A stretch of 26,303 bases of DNA, taken from contig JALTCK010000086.1 in NCBI GenBank assembly GCA_027074805.1, positions 1 through 26,303 on the forward strand. Direction: 5' to 3'. The translations under genes and the position numbers were made by a program. This document shows, in pieces, positions 14,776 to 22,644 of this stretch. Each line of letters starts with the position of its first letter. The first letter of the stretch is position 1. The notes under the pieces are model-generated. The model did not search any database and was not told the origin of the DNA. It worked only from the letters and a program-made list of their open reading frames with translations. The DNA comes from Thermococcus sp. GTDB taxonomy: Archaea; Methanobacteriota_B; Thermococci; Thermococcales; Thermococcaceae.

Positions 14776-15136
14776 AATTCTTCTCGATCTCCTCCAGTCT
14801 CCTGTTGATCTCTTCGAGCTCTATGGCTATCTTCCTTGTCAATTCAGTTATTTCGCGCTCTGTCCTGTCAACGGTCACATAGACCTTCAATATGAGCAGG
14901 TATGAAAGACCGATTCCAACCACGAAAAGCGCATCAAGCCCCCTTCCAAGGCCAAGCAGTTGCTTTATCGCCATTGCGATTTCCACTGGAAATATTGCTA
15001 TGAGGAGCATCACTACGAGCAGGGCTTCCCAGAAGAGAAAATCCCCCCACTCAAACTCCCTCTTGCCGTATTTCCCGAGCACATAGACAATCAGGGCAAG
15101 TACTATCACGATGGCGATGTACTGAACCGCATACAT
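14768..15136 (-). CDS. DUF2304 family small membrane protein
   Basis: A 122-residue protein with three hydrophobic segments (about 1-20, 34-53, 68-87) and a charged helical tail (90-122, likely coiled coil). DUF2304 proteins are often encoded beside GT2 glycosyltransferases and are thought to help lipid-linked sugar transfer, though no activity is established. Here it directly follows the HAD-GT2 fusion gene: the fusion's TGA lies inside the GGTGAT that serves as ribosome binding site for ATG 15136. That arrangement decides the start against the GTG at 15145. Co-translation with the glycosyltransferase is likely. Confidence 0.85.
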   Translation of the reverse strand: MYAVQYIAIVIVLALIVYVLGKYGKREFEWGDFLFWEALLVVMLLIAIFPVEIAMAIKQLLGLGRGLDALFVVGIGLSYLLILKVYVTVDRTEREITELTRKIAIELEEINRRLEEIEKNSK

Positions 15137-15141
15137 CCCAA

Positions 15142-16464
15142 TCACCTCAGCTTATCAAACAGCAGGTTTACCGCGATTTTAACACCTTCAAACACGTTCG
15201 TACCCTTCTTCATTGAGTATTCGGTGTAAACCGCCCTTATAGGAACCTCCACTATTTTACAACCTGCTTTGGAGGCCTCTATTATGAACTCGCTCGAGAC
15301 TGCATAACGGTCGCAGGTTATCTTGATCTTTGATGCACATTCGGAGTTAAAGCATCTAAGTCCACTCTGGCTGTCACTCACGAACTTCCTCGCAAAAATC
15401 GCCGTAATCGCGTCAAGGACAAAATTTCCGAACTTCTTAAGAAATGGCATCTGGCTGGTGTCCCCCTTAAGCCTTGATCCGACAGCAAAGTCCGCCTTCC
15501 CCTCAGCTACCGGGGCCATCACCCGAATGGCATCTTCAACAAGGTGCTGTCCGTCGGCGTCGAAGGTTATCACCAAGCTTGCACCCCTTCTGAGGGCATA
15601 CGCTATTCCTGTGCCCAGTGCTCCACCCAAACCGCGGTTGATGAGATGTGTCAGCACGTGAACACCCTTTGAGCGGGCAATTTCTGCAGTCCTGTCCCTT
15701 GAGCCGTCGTTGACCACTACTATCTCCTCCCTCCTGAAGTAGTGGGTAAGCCCATCAATAACGCCCTCGAGTGTTTTTTCCTCGTTGTAAGCAGGTACGA
15801 CCACATAGGTCGACAACAGCCGTTCCACTAACTCCCTAAGGGCCGTAAGGTTCTCAACTCGAAAAGTGGGTTCTGAAGGCACGTCAAAGGTCATCCTGCC
15901 CTCTGAATGCCCAGTGATTAGAACGGATAGCGTCCCAAGCTCCATAGCCGGCAGGATGTCGTAGCCGTGATCTCCGACGACAAGAACCTTGGAGGGTTCT
16001 AGATTAAGAGAGCTCAGAATCCTTTTAAGCTGTCCGGGATTGGGCTTCAGTTCCATCGGGGGTACATCTTCCCTCGCCGAAACAACTTCGAAGTAGTCGA
16101 ATAGACCATGCATCCTCAGTGCGGCTAGGGCCGCTTCCCTGGAGCTCCTGGTCATCAGCGCAAGTCTGATACCTCTTTCCTTCAGGAAATCTAGGAGTTC
16201 CCTCGCCCCCTCAAAGGGGTAGCTATTCCTAATCCGGGCAACCTCAAGGCCAACCTGGAGGGAGTGGAGCTCCTCAAAGGGAATCCCCGTCTCCTTTGAG
16301 ATTCTGAGAAGGCTCTCATACATGGGAGTAAGGTCGCCTATCAACTCCTCAGGAATTCCCATCTCTCGAAGCATTGAGGCTAACTCATTCTTGAGCTGGG
16401 CGAATGGCTTGGGGGCGCCTATGAGGGTTCCGTCGAGGTCAAAGATCACTGCCTTTAGATCCAT
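15142..16464 (-). CDS. HAD-family phosphatase fused to GT2 glycosyltransferase
   Basis: A 440-residue two-domain protein. Residues 1 to about 215 are a HAD hydrolase: VIFDLDGTL with Asp9 and Asp11, Thr105 in MTRS, Lys140 in LKPNPG, and GDHGYD with Asp165 and Asp169; a helical cap fills about 15-85. Residues about 218-440 are a GT-A fold of family GT2: VVVPAYNEEKTLE, VVNDGSRDRT, DADGQH (nucleotide-sugar DxD, 302-307) and QSGLRCF, as in dolichyl-phosphate mannose or glucose synthases. It has no membrane segment; the DUF2304 protein next door may supply one. A likely job is making a polyprenyl-phosphate sugar, with the HAD part acting on a sugar phosphate or lipid phosphate; the latter is inference. 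The start is ATG 16464, preceded by GGTGGAT. Confidence 0.9.
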   Translation of the reverse strand: MDLKAVIFDLDGTLIGAPKPFAQLKNELASMLREMGIPEELIGDLTPMYESLLRISKETGIPFEELHSLQVGLEVARIRNSYPFEGARELLDFLKERGIRLALMTRSSREAALAALRMHGLFDYFEVVSAREDVPPMELKPNPGQLKRILSSLNLEPSKVLVVGDHGYDILPAMELGTLSVLITGHSEGRMTFDVPSEPTFRVENLTALRELVERLLSTYVVVPAYNEEKTLEGVIDGLTHYFRREEIVVVNDGSRDRTAEIARSKGVHVLTHLINRGLGGALGTGIAYALRRGASLVITFDADGQHLVEDAIRVMAPVAEGKADFAVGSRLKGDTSQMPFLKKFGNFVLDAITAIFARKFVSDSQSGLRCFNSECASKIKITCDRYAVSSEFIIEASKAGCKIVEVPIRAVYTEYSMKKGTNVFEGVKIAVNLLFDKLR

Positions 16465-16521
16465 CTCATCCACCGAAGGGTTTATTTTTCAAAGCTCCAA
16501 GAGTTTCCAGGTGTCGCTACT

Positions 16522-17427
16522 ATGATGTGGCTTCCCCCGCTTATAGGTTTAACCCTCACCTTCCTCCTTACCCCCTATATTGCCAGTGAAATGGAGAGGG
16601 CTGGAATAGTGGGGAGGGACATACACAAACCCCACCAGCCGGAGGTTCCGGAGATGGGGGGTCTGGCTTTGGTTCTGGGGATTGGAATCGCCAGCGCTTT
16701 TATACACACCCTCCCGGGATGGGTTCTCTCAGTTTTCCTGCTTTACGGCGTCGTCGGTATCATAGATGACCTCACCTCACTTAGACAACTTCACAAGGTG
16801 ATCCTCTCGCTCTTGGTCTCACTACCACTCCTGACAATGAAGGTTACACCTATCATCAGCCTCCCAGGATTCACCCTAAACCTCGGACTTCTGTATCCAC
16901 TCTTTGCTCTCCTCTTTGTTACCGGCTCGGCGAACCTTGTAAACATGCTCGCCGGATTCAACGGCCTCGAAGCCGGGACCTCTGGAATAGCGTTACTCTT
17001 CCTTGCCCTCGTAACAGAGGGACCGGCGAGAATTCTGGCCCTAACAGGAAGTGGGGCCGCCTTCGGATTTCTGCTGTGGAACAGATATCCCGCAAAGGTC
17101 TTTCCGGGTGACACCGGAACACTGAGCCTCGGGGCCCTAATAGGAATTGTTGCAATAATCGGGAAGGTCGAGTTCTATGGTGCCATCCTCCTTCTACCCC
17201 ACTTCCTCGACTTCATAATAAAAGCAACTGGAGTCCGCTTCGGTGTCCGAAAACACGGCAGAACCGTAGTTCTGGAAGATGGAACCCTAAAGGCACCACC
17301 GTATCCTAGTCTCCTGGGCTTCGTAATGAGAAGAAGCAGGGTTACTGAACCGAAGCTTGTTGCCCTCATGTGGCTGATTGAGACACTCCTCGGATTCACC
17401 ACTTTGAGTCTTCATCTATTACTTTGA
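16522..17427 (+). CDS. MraY/WecA-family glycosyl-1-phosphate transferase (AglH/DPAGT1-like)
   Basis: A 301-residue polytopic membrane enzyme of glycosyltransferase family 4, expected to move a HexNAc-1-phosphate from UDP-sugar to dolichyl phosphate, the first step of lipid-linked oligosaccharide assembly. Around 9-10 hydrophobic segments are visible. Conserved loops are HKPHQPEVPEMGG (35-47), the magnesium-binding IIDD (80-83), NMLAGFNGLEAG (141-152), and FPGDTGTL (194-201). The loop RFGVRKHGR near 240 corresponds to the substrate-recognition loop. It is divergent from the HAD-GT2 gene, with both serving lipid-linked sugars. The start is ambiguous between ATG 16522 and 16525. The 3' end overlaps the Cas6-like gene by 32 bases. 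Confidence 0.92.
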   Translation: MMWLPPLIGLTLTFLLTPYIASEMERAGIVGRDIHKPHQPEVPEMGGLALVLGIGIASAFIHTLPGWVLSVFLLYGVVGIIDDLTSLRQLHKVILSLLVSLPLLTMKVTPIISLPGFTLNLGLLYPLFALLFVTGSANLVNMLAGFNGLEAGTSGIALLFLALVTEGPARILALTGSGAAFGFLLWNRYPAKVFPGDTGTLSLGALIGIVAIIGKVEFYGAILLLPHFLDFIIKATGVRFGVRKHGRTVVLEDGTLKAPPYPSLLGFVMRRSRVTEPKLVALMWLIETLLGFTTLSLHLLL

Positions 17428-18133
17428 CCATCCCAAAACCGTACCTCGTCTTCTCCCCGAAGCCATTGTCGTAGCCGAACTGGGCTAGCTCGCGCGAGCC
17501 CTTGTACCGGAATATCATAAGGGAGCCCCGGTAGTATGTGTCTCGGACGAGTATCCTGACGGGTTTGAACTTGATAACATCGAGGGAGAAGTCCCTGTCC
17601 TCTGGCATCTCACCAAGGATAGCGGAGTAGCGCATGAGCATTACCTTCCTGAGCTTGTCAAAGAAGGCATCTTCACTTGGATAGAGGTCCCATATCTTCA
17701 TCCTGTCCCCGCTGAGCTTGACAGTCCTAACCATTACCGGACTGAGGGTTGAGAAGAGGACTTCCCTCCCGATTTTTGGCTCCCTGAGAACCTTGGCATT
17801 CTCGACTATAAATACAGCACCCCCAACATGGAGGATGGGGTCGTCAATGAAGCCCTCTACAATGGCCTTTATGAGGTCAGCCGACGATGAAGACACGTAA
17901 AGAGAAACATCATCTGAAAGAACCTTTATCCCCCTATCTGGAATGAGTTCCCTCTTCCTCACCATTATCCTTGAGAATGTGAATAGATCAACGTGACTTG
18001 TCTCGGCCTCCTTGGCGAGTTCAGGTGAAACTATGCTCATTTTCTCCAACAGTTGATTGTAAACGTCGTAGTTGTAGTTGAAGGGGAGGACTGTGCCCTC
18101 TTCCCCCGGCCTGAACTTGATTTCCACCCTCAT
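17396..18133 (-). CDS. cas6: Cas6-like CRISPR RNA-processing protein, possibly non-catalytic
   Basis: A 245-residue RAMP-type protein with two ferredoxin-like halves. Order and motifs match archaeal Cas6: N-terminal strand MRVEIKFRP, LPFNYNYDVYNQLLEK, LFTFSRIMVRKRE, an LREPKIG-type link, LSPVMVRTV, and the C-terminal glycine-rich loop GYDNGFGEKTRYGFGMVKV (220-238). Cas6 cuts CRISPR transcripts within repeats. Against P. furiosus Cas6 as I remember it, catalytic Tyr31 falls on Glu30 and Lys52 on about Asp49, and His46 has no clear partner (His47 is near but offset), so cleavage may be lost or use other residues. No CRISPR array or other cas gene is in the window. The ATG is preceded by GGTG. 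It overlaps the convergent transferase gene. Confidence 0.82.
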   Translation of the reverse strand: MRVEIKFRPGEEGTVLPFNYNYDVYNQLLEKMSIVSPELAKEAETSHVDLFTFSRIMVRKRELIPDRGIKVLSDDVSLYVSSSSADLIKAIVEGFIDDPILHVGGAVFIVENAKVLREPKIGREVLFSTLSPVMVRTVKLSGDRMKIWDLYPSEDAFFDKLRKVMLMRYSAILGEMPEDRDFSLDVIKFKPVRILVRDTYYRGSLMIFRYKGSRELAQFGYDNGFGEKTRYGFGMVKVIDEDSKW

Positions 18134-18295
18134 TATACCACACCCTTGCTGTATCCCTTAAAGATAGGAACTCCAACGTTAATAAGAATTTCGCAAGTGA
18201 CCATTTATATTGTCTACTACCACCTCTAGTCATGAGGGGGAGTTAACTTACATAAGGGGACGAATCCTACCCGAAAATTCCGTCTAACGGATAGA

Positions 18296-18305
18296 GTTAA
18301 AAAGG
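18296..18305 (+). promoter_or_regulatory. TATA-like promoter of PAN
   Basis: GTTAAAAAGG is centred about 44 bases before the PAN ATG, giving a leader of about 20 bases with GGTGA (18334-18338) six bases from the start. The rest of the 211-base gap (18134-18344) holds another TATA-like string near 18205 and a short CCGT/ACGG hairpin, but no gene I can support. Confidence 0.4.
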
Positions 18306-18344
18306 CCGGAAGGAGAATAATGTATAGGTGAGAGGTGAAAAATT

Positions 18345-19538
18345 ATGGTTGAAGACGTTGGAGTCAAGACTCCTGACGAGTACGATGATTACATCACATA
18401 CCTCAAGAGGAGAATAAGGCAGCTTGAATTGCAGGTCCGAACCCTTGAGGCAGACAAGGAGAGGCTTGAGAGGGAGCTTTCACGCCTCAGAATGGAGATG
18501 TCCAGGCTCAGACAACCTCCAGCTTTCGCTGGAACCCTCATAGAAGTGCTCGACGACGACAGGGCGATCGTTCAGAACTACAACGGGCCGCGCTTTGTGG
18601 TCAGAATAGCTCCCTGGATAGAGAGGGAAGGCTTAAAACCTGGAGCAAGGGTGGCTCTTGACCAGAGAACTATGGCGATAGTGGAACTCCTCCCAACGGA
18701 GAAGGATCCGAGTGTCCTTGGATTCGAGGTCATAGAAAGGCCCACTGTGAGTTACAAGGACATCGGAGGTCTTGAGAAGCAGATACAGGAACTTAGGGAG
18801 GCCATTGAGTTGCCCCTCAAGCACCCGGAGCTGTTTGACAAGATCGGTATCGAGCCCCCGAAGGGTGTTCTGCTCTACGGGCCACCGGGCTGTGGGAAGA
18901 CCCTCATGGCGAAGGCCCTTGCCCACGAGGTTAACGCGACCTTCATAAAGGTCGTGGGCAGCGAACTGGTGAGGAAGTTCATAGGAGAGGGCGCAAGGCT
19001 CGTTCACGAGCTCTTCGAGCTTGCAAAGGAAAAAGCACCTACAATAATCTTCATCGATGAAATAGACGCAATTGGTGGCAAAAGGATGGACGAAACTACT
19101 GGCGGCGAAAGAGAAGTTAACAGGACCCTAATGCAGCTCCTAGCTGAGATGGATGGCTTCGACCCGAGCGGAAATGTGAAGGTTATAGCGGCAACGAACA
19201 GGCCAGACATCCTCGACCCGGCGTTGCTCAGGCCAGGGCGCTTTGACAGGCTCATAGAGGTCCCACTACCTGACTTCCGCGGAAGACTCGAGATACTAAA
19301 GGTGCACACGAGGAAAATGAACGTGAGGGATGTCAATCTCACCATGATAGCCGAGATGACGGAGGGGGCGAGTGGAGCCGACCTGAAGGCGATAGCAACG
19401 GAGGCAGGGATGTTCGCGATAAGGGATAGGCGGGAGTACATAACCCAAGAGGACTTCATGAAGGCCATAGACAAAGTCCTAGGCTCTGAGAAGAGGCTCG
19501 CCCAGCAGATCGCGATGCACGAGGTCATGTACGGGTGA
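18345..19538 (+). CDS. pan: Proteasome-activating nucleotidase PAN
   Basis: A 397-residue AAA ATPase that forms a hexamer on the 20S proteasome, unfolding substrates and feeding them into it. Domains in order: N-terminal coiled coil (about 14-57), an OB-fold (about 60-118), and the AAA domain with Walker A GPPGCGKT (179-186), pore loop around KFIGEGARL, Walker B IIFIDEID (234-241), sensor 1 ATNRPD, and arginine fingers in LRPGRFDR (295-302). The C-terminus MYG is an HbYX motif, which docks into the proteasome alpha ring and opens the gate. The length is normal. GGTGA precedes the ATG by six bases. A T-rich tract follows the stop. Confidence 0.97.
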   Translation: MVEDVGVKTPDEYDDYITYLKRRIRQLELQVRTLEADKERLERELSRLRMEMSRLRQPPAFAGTLIEVLDDDRAIVQNYNGPRFVVRIAPWIEREGLKPGARVALDQRTMAIVELLPTEKDPSVLGFEVIERPTVSYKDIGGLEKQIQELREAIELPLKHPELFDKIGIEPPKGVLLYGPPGCGKTLMAKALAHEVNATFIKVVGSELVRKFIGEGARLVHELFELAKEKAPTIIFIDEIDAIGGKRMDETTGGEREVNRTLMQLLAEMDGFDPSGNVKVIAATNRPDILDPALLRPGRFDRLIEVPLPDFRGRLEILKVHTRKMNVRDVNLTMIAEMTEGASGADLKAIATEAGMFAIRDRREYITQEDFMKAIDKVLGSEKRLAQQIAMHEVMYG

Positions 19539-19539
19539 G

Positions 19540-19568
19540 GTACTTTTTTAACCTCTTCTTTTAGTACC
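19540..19568 (+). terminator. T-rich tract with short inverted repeat after PAN
   Basis: GGTACT (19540-19545) and AGTACC (19563-19568) bracket a T6 run and a TTCTTTT run. It probably ends PAN transcription. The TTTTTTAA part may also serve as the TATA element of the next gene. Confidence 0.4.
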
Positions 19569-19575
19569 CCCTACG

Positions 19576-20199
19576 GTGGGACGCTTGAGGAAGTCCAAGG
19601 TATACCCGGTTATCATCGTTACGGCAATAGCTGCCATCCTCATTGCCGAAACTCAAGTGCCGATAAGTGTAACGCCCCAGCTCTTCAAGGTCTCCTACAA
19701 CGAGTCTCCCAACCCCGTCAACTGGGTCGGGAAAGATGAGAGTCTGAGGGCGAACTTCAGCGGCCATTTCTACGTAGTGGTGAACAGATACTTCGGGAGG
19801 ATAACCCTGTGGATAACCCCTGCCGAAGGTGCGAGAACGACCTACATACGGGTCGATGTTAGGAGGGAGTTTCTAAACAACCTTTACCTCGAGGTGGAGC
19901 CACCCTGGTATGGAAGGGTTGAGGTAATGAGAGGAGAGGGCGAGAACGGTATGAGGTACGTAATCCAAGTGAGAGATTTGGGAGAGGCGGGGGATTCAAC
20001 CTATGAGCTGACGTTCGTGGACAGGGCTCCTGAAGAGAGCCTCTCGATGGAGATAACCGTCGAAGTCCGGGACGGCCTTTTCAGATACCGGGGAGAGGTC
20101 CCAGTGGTGATTCTCGAGCCCTTCTCAAATTCCACATTGGATGGCAGTGAGAATCCCACTATCCCAGAGCAGCTCCATACCCCCCTGACGGACGGTTGA
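19576..20199 (+). CDS. Small exported or membrane-anchored protein, unknown
   Basis: A 207-residue protein that I do not recognise. Residues 1-8 are basic and about 10-25 hydrophobic (VYPVIIVTAIAAILIA), followed by a polar domain, so it is either cleaved or held by an N-terminal anchor outside the cell. About 35-180 looks like beta strands (FYVVVNRYFGRITLWI, LNNLYLEVEPPWYGRVEVM, YELTFVDRA, SMEITVEVRDGLFRY), resembling an immunoglobulin-like fold; the tail is low in structure and rich in Pro, Ser and Thr. Two or three N-glycosylation sequons are present (NES, NFS, NST). The start is GTG 19576 or TTG 19585; GGTGGG sits four bases before the TTG. It lies between PAN and RIO2 but probably has its own promoter. 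Confidence 0.72.
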   Translation: MGRLRKSKVYPVIIVTAIAAILIAETQVPISVTPQLFKVSYNESPNPVNWVGKDESLRANFSGHFYVVVNRYFGRITLWITPAEGARTTYIRVDVRREFLNNLYLEVEPPWYGRVEVMRGEGENGMRYVIQVRDLGEAGDSTYELTFVDRAPEESLSMEITVEVRDGLFRYRGEVPVVILEPFSNSTLDGSENPTIPEQLHTPLTDG

Positions 20200-20233
20200 C
20201 GTTTAAAAGCATGTGGCCAGAACCGGTCAACTA

Positions 20234-20243
20234 TTTTTATAAG
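20234..20243 (+). promoter_or_regulatory. TATA box of the RIO2 gene
   Basis: TTTTTATAAG is centred about 36 bases before the ATG at 20275. The predicted transcript starts near 20264 with GTGAG (20265-20269) five bases from the start codon. Confidence 0.5.
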
Positions 20244-20274
20244 CCCACCCGATATACTCGCTCCGTGAGAGAAG

Positions 20275-21231
20275 ATGGTCAGTAAGCTACTCGCACTCGA
20301 GGCCTATCCCAACCTGCGAGACCTGGACTTCAGGATACTCAGAGGAGTAGAGATGAAGATGCGCCATTATAAGTGGGTTCCACTTGAGGAGATAGCACAC
20401 TTCTCGAGGATTGACGTTGAAACCACCTCATTCCGCCTTGGAAAGCTCGACGACCTTTCCCTTGTGAGAAGGCGAAGCGACATGGGGTACATCGGGTACC
20501 AGCTTACAATCCACGGATACGACGTGCTGGCAATAAGGGCGCTTTCGAGAAAGGGTATAATAGAGGCAATAAGCACGGCTCAGATAGGGGTTGGCAAGGA
20601 CGCCGACGTCTACGTAGGGATAACCCCTGCTGGCGAGAGGGTTGCCGTCAAGTTCAACAGGATCGGGGGTAGAACTGCATCAAGAAAGGCGGGCTATCAT
20701 TCCCACGTTTTTGCAAACAAGCGGCATACGAGTTGGCTCTACGTCTCGAGACTCATAGCGAAGAAGGAGTATGAGGCACTGGTTTTATTAAGTCCAATAG
20801 CTAAGGTTCCAAGGCCGATAGCATGGAACAGGCACGTTCTTGTCATGGAGTTCATAGAGGGGAGAGAACTCGCGGAGCTGAGGGATAGCGACCTGGAGAA
20901 GAGCGAGGCCGAAAAAATACTAGATGATGTCCTCAGTGAGTATCTGAAAATAGTGAGGTTCGGGATAGTGCACTCGGACATGAGCGAGTTCAACATCGTG
21001 CTGACTGACGACGGTGTTCTGCTCATAGACTGGGCTCAGTACATCCCGACTGCATACCCCGAGAGTTATGAGCTTCTGAAGAGGGACATCACGGTGCTCC
21101 TCAACGCATTCAGACGCAGATGGGGTGTCAAGAAGGAGTTCGAGGAGGTGTGGCCAGCCTTTGACGAGGCCTGGAACGAGAGCCTGGGAGAGAAGAGGAA
21201 AGTTGAAGCCGGGGAGGTGGAAGGATGGTGA
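20275..21231 (+). CDS. rio2: RIO2 atypical serine kinase/ATPase
   Basis: A 318-residue kinase acting in maturation of the small ribosomal subunit. The N-terminal winged helix (about 1-90) is specific to RIO2 and binds RNA. The RIO kinase domain follows: STAQIGVGKDADVYVG (flexible P-loop, about 100-115), Lys126 in VAVKFNRIGG, hinge VMEFIEG (190-196), catalytic loop VHSDMSEFN with Asp235 and Asn240, and the metal-binding LIDWAQ with Asp252. The C-terminal tail (about 290-318) is charged and a little longer than I recall for the family. The start has GTGAG upstream. The stop overlaps the next gene by 7 bases, suggesting translational coupling. Confidence 0.95.
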   Translation: MVSKLLALEAYPNLRDLDFRILRGVEMKMRHYKWVPLEEIAHFSRIDVETTSFRLGKLDDLSLVRRRSDMGYIGYQLTIHGYDVLAIRALSRKGIIEAISTAQIGVGKDADVYVGITPAGERVAVKFNRIGGRTASRKAGYHSHVFANKRHTSWLYVSRLIAKKEYEALVLLSPIAKVPRPIAWNRHVLVMEFIEGRELAELRDSDLEKSEAEKILDDVLSEYLKIVRFGIVHSDMSEFNIVLTDDGVLLIDWAQYIPTAYPESYELLKRDITVLLNAFRRRWGVKKEFEEVWPAFDEAWNESLGEKRKVEAGEVEGW

Positions 21232-21719
21232 TAAAGTACGAGCCCCTCAACAGGAGGGATAGAATAGTAAAGCTCTTCAGGGAGGCTATAGAGGCAGAAA
21301 ACGCTAGAGAGCTGGAAAGGGCCCTGAGAACTCTCGACGAGATACTAGAACTCTCAAAGGATAACGAGCCGGAGTTCTACTTTGAGGCCTGCTTCCGAAT
21401 GGCCGACATCCACATCCAGAAGGACAACTACCGGGGAGCGGTAAAGTGCGCTCTGCGCGGCATTCTGAAGGCTCCAAGCAGCGACCACTACAGACTGGGC
21501 ATCAAAAGGCTCGGAGACATACTCTTCATACTGAAAGAAGAGGAAAGACTCGAGGATATCACCGAGAACATGGACCCGACGCTCAGCCTGATAAAGGAGG
21601 ATGAGGAACTCTACAGGTTCACGCTCGCGCTCATGAGGCTGGCTATGGGTGAAGAGGTTAAGGAGACCTTCCCGCTAAGGGAATTCAACGATGTTATCGA
21701 GAGCCTAAAAGACGAGTGA
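21225..21719 (+). CDS. Small TPR-like helical protein
   Basis: A 164-residue, all-helical, charged protein with no signal peptide. Helix pairs such as ELERALRTLDEILEL and EFYFEACFRMADIHIQKDNYRGAVKCALRGIL (about 25-85) look like tetratricopeptide repeats, a scaffold for protein contacts. The start overlaps the RIO2 stop by 7 bases and has GGAGGTG five bases upstream, so it is almost certainly co-translated with RIO2. By position it may assist ribosome assembly or bind the kinase, but nothing in the sequence shows that directly. The 3' end overlaps the convergent radical SAM gene by 26 bases. Confidence 0.82.
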   Translation: MVIKYEPLNRRDRIVKLFREAIEAENARELERALRTLDEILELSKDNEPEFYFEACFRMADIHIQKDNYRGAVKCALRGILKAPSSDHYRLGIKRLGDILFILKEEERLEDITENMDPTLSLIKEDEELYRFTLALMRLAMGEEVKETFPLREFNDVIESLKDE

Positions 21720-22644
21720 TGTACTCCTCGAAGTATCCCCTATTAGGAGGAAATGGAAAGTTATAAGGCTCTTTTTTCGGCCTTTCATTGTAGTAGGGCC
21801 TGTTGCAGGCGGGACAGCCATGTGTGGCAAAGACGGATGTCGGGAGGATCCTTAAGAGCTCATCCTGGGATATCGTGAATCCCTTGAGCTCATCGCCGTC
21901 GAAAGCGAACGTCTCCATGGAATAACCCTTCTCCACCAGATACCTCGCGATCTGAAGCCTGCGGTATCTTTCGAGGGAAGGTGACCTTCCGGACTCGAGG
22001 GGAGTTCCCTTTATAGGAGTGAAGGCGAAAAGGGAAACCTCAGCACCCATTTCATAGGCCTGCACCATCGTCTCAACGATCTCTCTGTCTGTCTCTCCCA
22101 GCCCCACTATGAGGTGAACGAAGACCCTTCCCCGTCCAAAGGTTCTCACGGCTCTCTCAGTGAAGTCCCACATGGCCTCCCACGAGTAAAGACCTCTCTT
22201 AAGCTTTCCGAAGAGCCTTTTACTAGCGACATCAAGACCCACTCCTATGTAATCCACACTCCTTTCCCTGAACTCTTCCAGGACGTTATCATCCACGGGA
22301 GTTATCGAGATGGAAATGGGAAGACCGGCTCGCTCCAGCTCAGAAATAAGCGTTAAGACGTCCTCAACAAGGTCAGGATAATCGATGGTTTGGAGACACA
22401 CCCTAGAAAAACTGCCCTTTGGAAGAGCCTCGAGAACCTCATCGAGCTCAAAGACAGGCCACGTTACCCTCGAAAGCTTTTCCCAATCTGCCTTGCTCGA
22501 CCTTGCTTGGGCGCAGAAGGCGCAGTCGTTCCTGCACCTCCCTGGCCAGTAGGTCATAAGGTATGCAGTAGTGGGCTTGGCCATCATCCTAGCATTCACA
22601 AGGCCCATCGCTATCGCCGTTCCGTAGGAGACCCTAACCTTCAT
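21694..22644 (-). CDS. Radical SAM enzyme, biotin-synthase/LipS-like
   Basis: A 316-residue radical SAM protein. The 4Fe-4S cluster motif is CRNDCAFC (Cys37, Cys41, Cys44) followed by AQAR, as in biotin and lipoyl synthase relatives. The TIM-barrel strands ISISITPVD, YIGVGLDV and FVHLIVGLGET follow. Near the C-terminus, HGCPACNRPYYNERP has Cys277 and Cys280, which could bind a second cluster. Thermococcales make lipoyl groups with a pair of radical SAM proteins (LipS1 and LipS2), and this protein may be one of them; that link is inference from memory. No lipoate ligase or octanoyltransferase gene is nearby. The start overlaps the MFS gene by 11 bases, so it is probably the last gene of the asparaginase-MFS unit. 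Confidence 0.85.
   Translation of the reverse strand: MKVRVSYGTAIAMGLVNARMMAKPTTAYLMTYWPGRCRNDCAFCAQARSSKADWEKLSRVTWPVFELDEVLEALPKGSFSRVCLQTIDYPDLVEDVLTLISELERAGLPISISITPVDDNVLEEFRERSVDYIGVGLDVASKRLFGKLKRGLYSWEAMWDFTERAVRTFGRGRVFVHLIVGLGETDREIVETMVQAYEMGAEVSLFAFTPIKGTPLESGRSPSLERYRRLQIARYLVEKGYSMETFAFDGDELKGFTISQDELLRILPTSVFATHGCPACNRPYYNERPKKEPYNFPFPPNRGYFEEYITRLLGSR

Noticed and set aside
18134..18344. Possible CRISPR leader or repeats upstream of the Cas6-like gene
   Set aside because: No direct repeats of 25-37 bases are present here or elsewhere in the window.
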